Positions 1-5,914 of a DNA stretch of 7,713 nucleotides are shown here, piece after piece. A program made the translations under genes and the position numbers. Under the pieces are notes generated by a model. The model was not told the origin of the DNA. It made no database searches and saw only the letters and a list, made by a program, of their open reading frames with translations. The DNA is taken from NCBI GenBank assembly GCA_021781775.1, contig JAJXWE010000057.1, positions 1 through 7,713 of the forward strand, in the 5' to 3' direction. Each line of letters starts with the position of its first letter. Position 1 is the stretch's first letter. The stretch comes from Pseudomonadota bacterium. Its GTDB lineage: Bacteria; Pseudomonadota; Gammaproteobacteria; Steroidobacterales; Steroidobacteraceae.

Positions 1-1466
1 GCGAGCGGGTCGGCCCCGCTGGTCGGCTCGTCGAGGAACAGGATGCGCGGCTCGTGCAGCAGCGCCGCCGCCATGGCGAGGCGCTGCTTGAAGCCCCCGG
101 GCAGATCGGCGGCCGCGCCGCTGGCCCGGGCGAGCTCGAACTGGCGCAATGCCCAGTCGATCCGCGCGCGCCGCGCCGCGCCGCGCAGGCCGTAGGCGCT
201 GGCGAAGAACTCCAGGTTCTCCCGCGCGCTGAGCGGGCCGTACAGCGAGAATTTCTGCGCCACGTAACCGAGCTGCGCACGCGCGGCATCGCCGGCGGCT
301 CTGACGTCCACCCCGCCGATGCGCAGCACCCCTGCGCTCGGGGTGAGCAATCCGCACAGCATGCGGAACGTGGTGGTCTTACCCGCCCCGTTCGGCCCGA
401 GCAGCCCGAAGATCTCGCCCCGCGCGACGCTGAAGCTCACGCGGTCGACGGCCGCGAAGCTGCCGAAGCGCTTGACCAGGTTGACCACCTCGATGACCGG
501 ACCGCTCGAGGTCGCCGGCGGGTGGGCAAGAACGATCTCCCCGCGCGTCTCGGGCGCGAGCGTGCGCCGCAGCAGCACCATGAACCCATCCTCGAAGCGC
601 GGCGCGACCGCGGTGCCGCCGGCGGCCACGGCGCTTTCGGCCTGCGTCCACACGCTGCGGACCGTGCCGGCGTCCGGGACGGCATCGATCAGCGCGTCCG
701 AGGCAAGCAGGCGCGCCTGCAGCCGGCGGGCATTGTCGGGCTCGATCGGCCGTAGCGCGAAGGCGCGGCCCGCGGCAAGTCGGGTGATCGCCTCGGGGGC
801 GTCCTCGGCCAACACCCGCCCGCCCTGCAGAACGACTACCCGGTCCGCGCGCTCGGCCTCGTCCAGGTATGCGGTGCTCATCAACACCGTCAGCGCCTGC
901 TCGCGCACCAGGTGGCGCACGATCTGCCACAGCTCGCGCCGCGAGAGCGGATCGACGCCGACGGTGGGCTCATCGAGCACCAACAGCTGCGGCGGGCGCA
1001 CCAGCGTGCAGGCGAGGCCGAGCTTCTGCTTCATGCCGCCCGAGAGCCGCCCGGCGAGCCGTGTCTCGAAGCGCCCGAGGTCCGTCATGTGCAGCAGCTG
1101 CGGGTAGCGCTGCGCGCGCTCGGTGCTCGTGACGCCGTGCAGGTCGGCGTACAGGTCGAGGTTCTCGCGCACCGTCAGGTCCTCGTACAGGCCGAATTTC
1201 TGCGGCATGTAGCTCACCTGCTCCTGGATCCGCTGCGCCTCGCGCGCCGGATCGAACCCGAGCACGCGCAGCGTGCCGCGCTCGGCAACGAGCAGTCCGC
1301 AGATGAGGCGGATCAATGTGGTCTTGCCCGCCCCGTCCGGGCCGATCAGCGCGGTCAGCTGCCCGGCGGGCACGGTGAGCGACACCCCCGAGAGCGCCGG
1401 GGCGCGCGGCCCGAAGGATTTGTACACCTCCCGGCACTCGAGCACCGCGGCCGCCGCAGCGTTCAC
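1..1466 (-). CDS. ybhF: Tandem-domain ABC transporter ATP-binding protein, YbhF-like (C-terminus cut by window edge)
   Basis: This is the energising subunit of a YbhFSR-type ABC-2 exporter, acting at the cytoplasmic face of the inner membrane. My reverse-strand translation gives 488 codons with no stop. It has two nucleotide-binding domains. Domain 1 has Walker A GPDGAGKTT (42-50), signature LSGG (141-144), Walker B with D165-E166 and D-loop VGVDP. Domain 2 has Walker A GPNGAGKTT (357-365), signature-like LPGG (455-458) and D479-E480 followed by SGADP. The linker is about residues 215-320. The domain 1 switch-loop position reads S-T-A-Y (A199) where His is usual. The GTG start at 1466 overlaps the TGA of the upstream HlyD gene (GTGA), implying translational coupling. 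E. coli YbhF is about 578 residues, so about 90 are missing off the left edge, where the permeases would be expected. The family is clear; the substrate is unknown. Confidence 0.93.
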   Translation of the reverse strand, partial: MNAAAAAVLECREVYKSFGPRAPALSGVSLTVPAGQLTALIGPDGAGKTTLIRLICGLLVAERGTLRVLGFDPAREAQRIQEQVSYMPQKFGLYEDLTVRENLDLYADLHGVTSTERAQRYPQLLHMTDLGRFETRLAGRLSGGMKQKLGLACTLVRPPQLLVLDEPTVGVDPLSRRELWQIVRHLVREQALTVLMSTAYLDEAERADRVVVLQGGRVLAEDAPEAITRLAAGRAFALRPIEPDNARRLQARLLASDALIDAVPDAGTVRSVWTQAESAVAAGGTAVAPRFEDGFMVLLRRTLAPETRGEIVLAHPPATSSGPVIEVVNLVKRFGSFAAVDRVSFSVARGEIFGLLGPNGAGKTTTFRMLCGLLTPSAGVLRIGGVDVRAAGDAARAQLGYVAQKFSLYGPLSARENLEFFASAYGLRGAARRARIDWALRQFELARASGAAADLPGGFKQRLAMAAALLHEPRILFLDEPTSGADPL

Positions 1467-2521
1467 GGCTGTGTCCCGCCGCCGCGGCTCAGGTAGACCG
1501 TTGCGGGCATGCCCAGACGCAGATCATCGTGCGGGTCCTTGACGTAGACGCGGATCTCATACACCAGGCTGGTGCGCAGGTCCGGTGTTTCGATGGTCTT
1601 CGGGGTGAATTCGGCCTCGGAGGAAATGAACCCGACCCAGCCGGGGAAGCGCCGGTGGGCGAAGGCATCGACCGCGACGCTGGCGCGCATTCCGGGGCGG
1701 ACACGGCCCAGGTCCGATTCCGGGATGTAGGCGCGCACCCACTTCGGGTTGGTGATCGCCAGCGTCAGGACCGTCTGCTGCGGGGAGGTCATGTCGCCGG
1801 GCTGCGCGACCCGTGTGCGGACCACGGCGGGCAGCGGCGAGCGCAGCACGGCATCGGTGAGTTCCTGGCGCAGCAGAGCCACTTGCGCGTGGTCGGCGGC
1901 GAGCAGCGCAGCGGCCTGCGCAATGTCCTCGCGGCGCGGACCGAGCACGGCCAGCCGCAGCGCCTCGCGCGCCACGTGGGTGCGCGCCGCGGCCACCGCG
2001 GCGGCGGCGTGCGTGTCGGTGACATCCTGCCGACTCACCGCCCGTCCGCCGGAGCGGCGAAAGACGTTGGCCACGCGAACGTATTGCGCGAGCGCCTGCT
2101 GTTGCTGGGCGCGTGCGAGCAGCAGGTTGGCGCGCGCCTGGGCGATCTCCTGCGGCCGGCTGCCGTGCTGCAGCCGCTCGAGCACGGCGCGTTCCGCGGC
2201 CGCCTGGGCTACCGCCTGCGCGAGCATCGGGCGCAACCGGCTGGTGTCGAGCCGCGCCACCACCTCGCCGGACTGCACGCGATCCCCCTCGTCGACCGCG
2301 ATGCTCGCGATCCGCCCGCTGTCGTTGAACGCCAGATCGACCTCGCGCACATCGACGTTGCCGTACAGCACGATGTCCGCACCCGCACCGTTGCGGTGTC
2401 CGTACCACCAGCCAAGGACGGCCACCACACCGACCACACCGGCGAGCAGCGCCAGTGCGCGCACGGGGCGCCGACGGGTGCCCGGCTGCATCGCGGCGGG
2501 CTCGGGGGAAGACTCGGTCAC
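1463..2521 (-). CDS. ybhG: HlyD-family periplasmic adaptor (membrane fusion) protein, YbhG-like
   Basis: This 352-residue membrane-fusion protein should bridge the inner-membrane ABC exporter to an outer-membrane channel. A basic N-terminus (R16-R21) precedes one TM or uncleaved signal anchor (about 22-40). Next come the first lipoyl half (LYGNVDVREVDLAF, 52-65, through VDEGDRVQSGEVVARLD, 76-92), an Ala/Gln-rich alpha-helical hairpin (about 95-222), the second lipoyl half (225-256) and a beta-barrel. The stretch EFTPKTIETPDLRTSLVYEI (304-323) closely resembles what I recall of E. coli YbhG. The start is GTG at 2521, chosen because AAGGAG lies 7 bases upstream. It is first in a minus-strand operon with the YbhF-like ATPase and is divergent from a TetR gene, which likely represses it. 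YbhG-type systems have been linked to efflux of antibiotics and other toxic compounds; the substrate here is unknown. Confidence 0.93.
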   Translation of the reverse strand: MTESSPEPAAMQPGTRRRPVRALALLAGVVGVVAVLGWWYGHRNGAGADIVLYGNVDVREVDLAFNDSGRIASIAVDEGDRVQSGEVVARLDTSRLRPMLAQAVAQAAAERAVLERLQHGSRPQEIAQARANLLLARAQQQQALAQYVRVANVFRRSGGRAVSRQDVTDTHAAAAVAAARTHVAREALRLAVLGPRREDIAQAAALLAADHAQVALLRQELTDAVLRSPLPAVVRTRVAQPGDMTSPQQTVLTLAITNPKWVRAYIPESDLGRVRPGMRASVAVDAFAHRRFPGWVGFISSEAEFTPKTIETPDLRTSLVYEIRVYVKDPHDDLRLGMPATVYLSRGGGTQP

Positions 2522-2528
2522 TGCCGCA

Positions 2529-2534
2529 CTCCTT
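2529..2534 (-). promoter_or_regulatory. Ribosome binding site AAGGAG of the HlyD/YbhG gene
   Basis: On the minus strand AAGGAG lies 7 bases before the GTG at 2521-2519. It decides the start of the HlyD gene, for which no ATG is available at this position. The next in-frame ATG (M11) would leave the site too far upstream. Confidence 0.8.
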
Positions 2535-2536
2535 GG

Positions 2537-2550
2537 TTTGCCTGGGCAAA
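2537..2550. repeat. 14-bp perfect palindrome at the predicted HlyD-operon start site (candidate operator)
   Basis: TTTGCC-TG-GGCAAA has six-base arms with a 2-base centre. It covers the predicted transcription start (about 2545) of the exporter operon, where a bound repressor would block initiation. The binding protein is not known from sequence; the divergent TetR regulator is the obvious candidate. Confidence 0.5.
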
Positions 2551-2551
2551 T

Positions 2552-2579
2552 TTTCTATCGCTTGATACTTTTCTGTCAA
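2552..2579 (-). promoter_or_regulatory. Candidate sigma70 promoter for the HlyD-ABC operon
   Basis: On the minus strand a perfect -35 TTGACA (2579-2574) is followed after 16 bases by TAGAAA (2557-2552), a 4/6 match to TATAAT. The predicted transcript start is near 2545, about 24 bases before the GTG and upstream of its AAGGAG. The gap is AT-rich against a very GC-rich background, which adds weight. The -10 is the weak part. Confidence 0.5.
2562..2579. repeat. 18-bp imperfect inverted repeat spanning both -35 boxes (candidate operator)
   Basis: TTGATA-N6-TGTCAA pairs 5 of 6 bases between the arms. One arm is the -35 of the TetR promoter; the other, read on the opposite strand, is TTGACA, the -35 of the HlyD promoter. 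The symmetry may simply reflect two facing -35 boxes rather than a protein-binding dyad. Confidence 0.35.
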
Positions 2580-2589
2580 CTGATATTAT
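2562..2589 (+). promoter_or_regulatory. Candidate sigma70 promoter for the TetR regulator
   Basis: TTGATA (2562-2567, 5/6 of the -35 consensus), a 16-base spacer and TATTAT (2584-2589, 5/6 of the -10 consensus) point toward the TetR gene. The predicted start is near 2596, giving a leader of about 39 bases. Its -35 region is interleaved with that of the opposite-strand HlyD promoter, so the two polymerases probably compete. Confidence 0.6.
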
Positions 2590-2595
2590 TTATAC

Positions 2596-2608
2596 TCCCG
2601 GACCGGGA
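2596..2608. repeat. 13-bp perfect palindrome at the predicted TetR-gene start site (candidate operator)
   Basis: TCCCGG-A-CCGGGA has six-base arms around one central base. It sits at the predicted start point of the TetR transcript (about 2596). It could be an autoregulatory operator or a small 5' leader hairpin. Its sequence differs from the palindrome on the exporter side. Confidence 0.4.
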
Positions 2609-2634
2609 ACCGACCGCAGACCGACGCATCCGAC

Positions 2635-3357
2635 ATGGCGAACCCTTCCCGCATTCCACGCGCGCTCGGCACACCGCCGCGCACGGCGGCGCGACGACGC
2701 GCCAGCCCGCGCCGCTATGCCTGCGGCCACGACACGCGGCGGCGCATCCTCGAGACCGCGATCACGCTGTTCGCCCAACGCGGCTTCCAGGGCGCCTCGA
2801 CCCGCGCCATCGCACAACGCGCGCGCGTCAGCCTGCCGGCCCTGCAGTACTACTTCGGCGGCAAGCAGGGGCTACACCAGGCGTGCATCGAGTACATCAC
2901 CGCCGACGTGCGCGGGCGACTCGGTCCGCCGGCCGAGCGCGCCGGCGAAGCGCTTGGCGCCGGGGCGCTCAGCCGCGAGCAGCTGCTGCAGCTGCTGCGC
3001 AGCGTGATCGAACCGTTGATCGAGGCGCTCGCCACCGATCGGCCGGAGAGCTGGGCGCTGTTCTTCGCGCGCGCGCAGAACGAGCAGAGCGAGGCGTTCG
3101 AAGCCATCCAACAGCTGATCTCCGGCCGGCTGCTGCAGCTGCTCACCGAGCTCATCGCCCGGCTGCTCGGACAGACCCACCCCGGCCCGGAGGCGCAGAT
3201 CCGCGCCGTGGCCATCATCGGGCAGGCGACGCTGGTGCGCCGCTCGCGCCTGCTGATGCTCTCGGCGCTCGGCTGGCCGGACTTCGACGCCGACCGCCTG
3301 ACGCTGCTGAAGTCGGTGCTCTGGCGCAGCATCGAGGCCAGTCTCGGCGGCCCGTGA
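2635..3357 (+). CDS. cecR: TetR-family transcriptional regulator, CecR (YbiH)-like
   Basis: This 240-residue cytoplasmic repressor probably controls the divergent YbhG/YbhF-type exporter and itself. An Arg-rich N-terminal extension (1-33) precedes the TetR DNA-binding domain. Helix 1 is about 34-49 (TRRRILETAITLFAQRGF); the helix-turn-helix runs over about 56-75 (TRAIAQRARVSLPALQYYF) with the following GGKQGL. The QYYF...K.GL.QAC.EY pattern resembles E. coli CecR. The C-terminal ligand-binding region (about 113-240) contains ALFFARAQNEQSEAF and looks like the CecR-type C-terminal domain. In E. coli cecR lies in the same operon as ybhGFSR; here it is divergent. The ATG at 2635 has no convincing Shine-Dalgarno sequence. 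The TetR call is firm; the CecR orthology is inferred from similarity and context. Confidence 0.88.
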   Translation: MANPSRIPRALGTPPRTAARRRASPRRYACGHDTRRRILETAITLFAQRGFQGASTRAIAQRARVSLPALQYYFGGKQGLHQACIEYITADVRGRLGPPAERAGEALGAGALSREQLLQLLRSVIEPLIEALATDRPESWALFFARAQNEQSEAFEAIQQLISGRLLQLLTELIARLLGQTHPGPEAQIRAVAIIGQATLVRRSRLLMLSALGWPDFDADRLTLLKSVLWRSIEASLGGP

Positions 3358-3397
3358 GGCGCGCGCCGCGGTGCTCGCGCGAGGCAGCCGTGCGCGG

Positions 3398-3403
3398 TAC
3401 GAT
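3398..3403 (+). promoter_or_regulatory. Candidate -10 box for the IclR-family gene
   Basis: TACGAT (4/6 of TATAAT) lies in the short gap after the TetR gene, with no clear -35 at the right distance. The predicted start near 3410 falls downstream of the earliest possible start codon (GTG 3371) and about 20 bases before GTG 3431. It therefore favours the later start. Confidence 0.3.
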
Positions 3404-3430
3404 CCAAGCCCCACCGGGCGTGTCCCCACC

Positions 3431-4267
3431 GTGCCGCAGCCCCCTTCTCCAACCCGAGCGTCCCGAGCGGCCCGCGCGCTGAGCGAAGCACGCGACCCGC
3501 TGTTTCGCGCCGGCGATCCGGACTTCATGACCTCGCTCGCGCGCGGCCTGCACGTGATCCGTGCCTTCGCCGGCGTGAACCAGCGCCTGACCATCGCCGA
3601 GGCGAGCCGCGCCACGGGACTGACCCGCGCGGTCGTGCGCCGCTGCCTGTACACGCTGTGCGAGCTCGGCTACGCGGCCACCGACGGGCGCGCGTTCTTC
3701 TTGCAGCCGCGGGTTCTCAGCCTCGGCTACGCCTACCTGTCCACCGCGCCACTGGCCGGTGCCGCGCAGCCGGTGCTGCAGGCGCTCAGCGAGCAGACCG
3801 GCGAGGCGACCACGGTCGCCGTGCTCGACGAGGGGGTTGTGGTCTACGTGGCCCGCGCCGCGACGCCGCGCATCATGTCCGTCACGCTCGGGGTCGGCAG
3901 CCGACTCGAGGCCTACTGCACCGCGCTCGGACGGGTGCTGCTCGCGGACCTGCCGCCGCCGCAGGCGGCCGCCACGCTCGAGCGCAGCGCGCTGCATGCC
4001 CATACGCGCTTTACCGTCACCTCGCGCGAGGCGCTGCTCGAGATCCTCGAGCAGGTGCGCGCGCAGGATTTCGCCCTGAACGATCAGGAGCTGGAGATCG
4101 GACTGCGCTCGATCGCCGTCCCGGTGCGCAACGTAGTCGGCGTCACGGTCGCGGCCATGAACGTGAGCGCGCAGGCCTCGCGCCTGTCGCGCCGGGAGTT
4201 GCTTGAGACGACGCTGCCGGCGCTGCGCACGGCGGCCGAGCGGCTCGGCGCCCAACTCGCGCCCTAG
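3431..4267 (+). CDS. IclR-family transcriptional regulator, PcaR/PcaU/PobR type
   Basis: A predicted one-component regulator with an N-terminal winged helix and a C-terminal effector domain. Counted from GTG 3431 (278 residues), the motif DFMTSLARGLHVIRAF (about 31-46) starts the DNA-binding domain. The helix-turn-helix is about 53-84 (LTIAEASRATGLTRAVVRRCL), and the effector domain covers about 105-275. Motifs VVYVARAATPRIMSVTLGVG, EAYCTALGRVLLA and NDQELEIGLRSIAVPVRN are those of the beta-ketoadipate regulator group (PcaR, PcaU, PobR), which sense protocatechuate-pathway intermediates or 4-hydroxybenzoate. No such catabolic gene is present here, so the effector and targets are open. The start is uncertain: GTG 3371 is possible, and ATG 3527, directly before TSLARGL, would give 246 residues. 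No clear ribosome site resolves this. The family is firm; the exact subgroup is likely. Confidence 0.88.
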   Translation: MPQPPSPTRASRAARALSEARDPLFRAGDPDFMTSLARGLHVIRAFAGVNQRLTIAEASRATGLTRAVVRRCLYTLCELGYAATDGRAFFLQPRVLSLGYAYLSTAPLAGAAQPVLQALSEQTGEATTVAVLDEGVVVYVARAATPRIMSVTLGVGSRLEAYCTALGRVLLADLPPPQAAATLERSALHAHTRFTVTSREALLEILEQVRAQDFALNDQELEIGLRSIAVPVRNVVGVTVAAMNVSAQASRLSRRELLETTLPALRTAAERLGAQLAP

Positions 4268-4300
4268 CGCGCTTTCGCACCACACCGCCGTGCCGGCGCG

Positions 4301-4306
4301 TACACT
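4301..4306 (+). promoter_or_regulatory. -10 box immediately before the rhomboid start codon
   Basis: TACACT ends 6 bases before the ATG at 4313, so transcription would begin at or within a base or two of the start codon. No Shine-Dalgarno sequence lies between. The -35 region (about 4273-4283) is a weak match. If real, the rhomboid mRNA is leaderless. Confidence 0.4.
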
Positions 4307-4312
4307 GCGCGG

Positions 4313-4915
4313 ATGTTTCGCTCACTGACTCCGGCCGTCTTCGGCCTCATCCTTGCCAACGTCGTGATCTTCCTGCTCGAGCAGATCACGCCCCCCGCGC
4401 TCGTCCTGCGCTTCGCGCTCTGGCCGCTCGGGTCTCATTTCCATCTCTGGCAGCTCATCACCTACGCCTTCCTGCACGGCGGGTGGTGGCACATCTTCGG
4501 CAACATGTTCGGGCTGTTCGTGTTCGCCCCGGCGCTCGAGCGCACCTGGGGCCCGCGGCGCTTCCTCGGCTATTACGTCGTCTGCGTGATCACCGCGGCG
4601 CTGACCGAGATCGCCGTCCTGCATGCCACCGGCAAGAACGAGCCGACCATCGGTGCCTCAGGCGGCGTGTTCGGCGTGTTGCTCGCCTTCGCCATGCTCT
4701 TCCCGCGCGCGCAGCTGCTGCTGCTGCTGCCGCCGATCCCGATGCCGGCGTGGCTGTTCGTCTCGCTCTATGGCGTGCTGGAGCTGTTCTTCGGCGTCAC
4801 CGGCACCGAGCCCGGGATCGGGCACTTCGCGCACCTCGGCGGCATGCTCGGCGGGGCGGTGATGCTGCTCTACTGGCGCTCGCGCGCCAACCGGGGCCGA
4901 CGTCCTGTCGGCTGA
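4313..4915 (+). CDS. Rhomboid-family intramembrane serine protease
   Basis: A 200-residue polytopic inner-membrane protease that cleaves substrates within or near their TM segments. Hydrophobic segments are about 8-24, 47-73, 84-103, 115-132, 135-160 and 170-188, fitting the six-TM bacterial core. The catalytic serine is S116 in GASGG (114-118). The catalytic histidine is H174 in GHFAHLGG (170-177). H55, H60 and N64 in HGGWWHIFGN match the conserved H-x4-H-x3-N of GlpG, with N64 the oxyanion residue. It lacks the cytoplasmic domain of GlpG. A short basic tail (R189-R197) follows the last TM. The ATG follows a -10-like TACACT with no ribosome site. It lies between the IclR gene (45-base gap) and the GldAFG-like operon (55-base gap). 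The substrate is unknown; whether it serves the neighbouring transporter is speculation. Confidence 0.92.
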   Translation: MFRSLTPAVFGLILANVVIFLLEQITPPALVLRFALWPLGSHFHLWQLITYAFLHGGWWHIFGNMFGLFVFAPALERTWGPRRFLGYYVVCVITAALTEIAVLHATGKNEPTIGASGGVFGVLLAFAMLFPRAQLLLLLPPIPMPAWLFVSLYGVLELFFGVTGTEPGIGHFAHLGGMLGGAVMLLYWRSRANRGRRPVG

Positions 4916-4919
4916 GGCG

Positions 4920-4948
4920 GGAACTTTCCAGCGGCGGGGCAACTCTAT
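4920..4948 (+). promoter_or_regulatory. Candidate RpoE (sigma-E/ECF)-type promoter of the GldAFG-like operon
   Basis: GGAACTT (4920-4926) equals the sigma-E -35 consensus. After 17 bases comes TCTAT (4944-4948), one base from the sigma-E -10 TCTAA. The usual spacer is 16, so it is one longer. The predicted start near 4954 leaves a leader of about 17 bases containing the AAGGAGG ribosome site. An exact 7-mer including AACTT is unexpected by chance in this GC-rich 55-base gap. Another ECF sigma recognising GGAAC is the main alternative. Confidence 0.5.
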
Positions 4949-4959
4949 GGCAGCCGGAG

Positions 4960-4966
4960 AAGGAGG
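4960..4966 (+). promoter_or_regulatory. Ribosome binding site AAGGAGG of the GldA-like ATPase
   Basis: A near-perfect Shine-Dalgarno lies 4 bases before ATG 4971. It decides between this ATG and an in-frame ATG at 4947 that would place the site inside the coding region. Confidence 0.85.
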
Positions 4967-4970
4967 CACC

Positions 4971-5894
4971 ATGATCCGGACTGATCACTTGTGCAAGCGC
5001 TACCCAGCGGTGACGGCCGTCGAGGACGTCACGTTCGAAGTCCGCCCGGGCGAGGTGCTCGGATTCCTCGGGCCCAACGGCGCGGGGAAGACGACCACCA
5101 TGCGGATGCTGGCCGGCTTCCTCGCCCCCACCTCGGGGCGAGCGAGCATCTGCGGCCACGACGTGCAGAGCGAGCCGCTCGCGGCCCGTCAGAGCCTCGG
5201 CTACCTGCCCGAGGGCGCCCCGAGCTACGGCGAGATGCGCGTCGGCGCCTTCCTCGAATTCATCGCCGAGCTGCGCCGCCTGCCGGCGGGGCGCAAGCGC
5301 GCCAGGCTCGAGTACGTCACCGAACGGCTGCAGCTCGAGAGCGTGCTCGATCAGGCCATCGAGACACTCTCCAAGGGCTTTCGCCGGCGCGTGGGCCTCG
5401 CGCAGGCGCTGCTGCACGATCCACCGGTGCTCGTGCTCGATGAGCCGACCGACGGACTCGATCCGAACCAGAAGCACGAGGTGCGCACCCTCATCGAGGA
5501 GATGGCAAGGGAGAAGATCATCGTGATCTCCACGCACATCCTCGAGGAAGTCGCAGCCGTCTGCACTCGCGCCATCATCATCGCCCGCGGCCGCATCGTC
5601 GCGGACGACACGCCCCTGCAGCTGACCAGCCGCTCGCGCTATCACAACGCGGTGTCGCTGCAGCTCGCCCGGGTCGAGCAGCTCGAGGCCGCACGCGCCG
5701 CGGTAGCGGCGCTGCCGGCGGTAGCAGCGGTCGAGGTGAGCGAGCGCGAGGCCCGCGTGACGGCCCTGCCGCGCGCCGGCGCGATGATCCTGCAGGACGT
5801 CGCGGCGCTCGCGGCCGGCCAGGGACTGCAGCTGAAGGAGCTGCACCTGGAGTCCGGCCGTCTCGACGAAGTGTTTCGCACCATCACCGCTTGA
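4971..5894 (+). CDS. ABC transporter ATP-binding protein, GldA-like
   Basis: This 307-residue cytoplasmic ATPase should drive the permease encoded next. A single nucleotide-binding domain (about 2-215) has Walker A GPNGAGKTT (34-42), Q-loop region GYLPEGAPSYGEM (77-89, with Glu where Gln is usual), signature LSKGF (133-137), Walker B VLVLDEP (153-159; D157, E158), D-loop GLDP and switch H189 in STHILEE. The LPE loop and LSKG signature are typical of the GldA/NosF-like branch of ABC-2 exporters, not a sign of decay. The C-terminal 90 residues form an alpha/beta extension ending in LESGRLDEVFRTITA, like other GldA-type ATPases. The start was set by AAGGAGG. The stop is 20 bases before the permease ATG, so the two are probably co-transcribed, perhaps from an RpoE-type promoter. 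The substrate is unknown. Confidence 0.92.
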   Translation: MIRTDHLCKRYPAVTAVEDVTFEVRPGEVLGFLGPNGAGKTTTMRMLAGFLAPTSGRASICGHDVQSEPLAARQSLGYLPEGAPSYGEMRVGAFLEFIAELRRLPAGRKRARLEYVTERLQLESVLDQAIETLSKGFRRRVGLAQALLHDPPVLVLDEPTDGLDPNQKHEVRTLIEEMAREKIIVISTHILEEVAAVCTRAIIIARGRIVADDTPLQLTSRSRYHNAVSLQLARVEQLEAARAAVAALPAVAAVEVSEREARVTALPRAGAMILQDVAALAAGQGLQLKELHLESGRLDEVFRTITA

Positions 5895-5914
5895 CGGAAT
5901 TGCCTGGGGGACCC

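Noticed and set aside
54..1542. Several plus-strand and minus-strand open frames inside the ABC ATPase region
   Set aside because: The only frame with Walker A, signature and Walker B motifs is the minus-strand frame starting at GTG 1466. The others are shadow frames without recognisable domains.
3361..3390. GC-rich inverted stretch after the TetR stop as a terminator
   Set aside because: No following T-run and only short GCGC-type pairing, which is common by chance here; not supportable as an intrinsic terminator.
3371..3430. Earliest GTG (3371) as the IclR start
   Set aside because: It would add 20 residues not expected in the family and would sit upstream of the only -10-like box (TACGAT 3398-3403). 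GTG 3431 was preferred, though not proven.
1529..3482. Very long plus-strand open frames (492 and 577 codons) across the HlyD and TetR genes
   Set aside because: They run antisense to or out of frame with the clear HlyD and TetR genes, have low-complexity Arg/Ala/Ser-rich translations, and span the AT-rich promoter gap. Long spurious frames are expected at this G+C content.
4715..4729. Five CTG repeats in the rhomboid gene
   Set aside because: They encode consecutive Leu in a TM segment (135-139) with the genome's preferred Leu codon; no evidence of a phase-variable tract.
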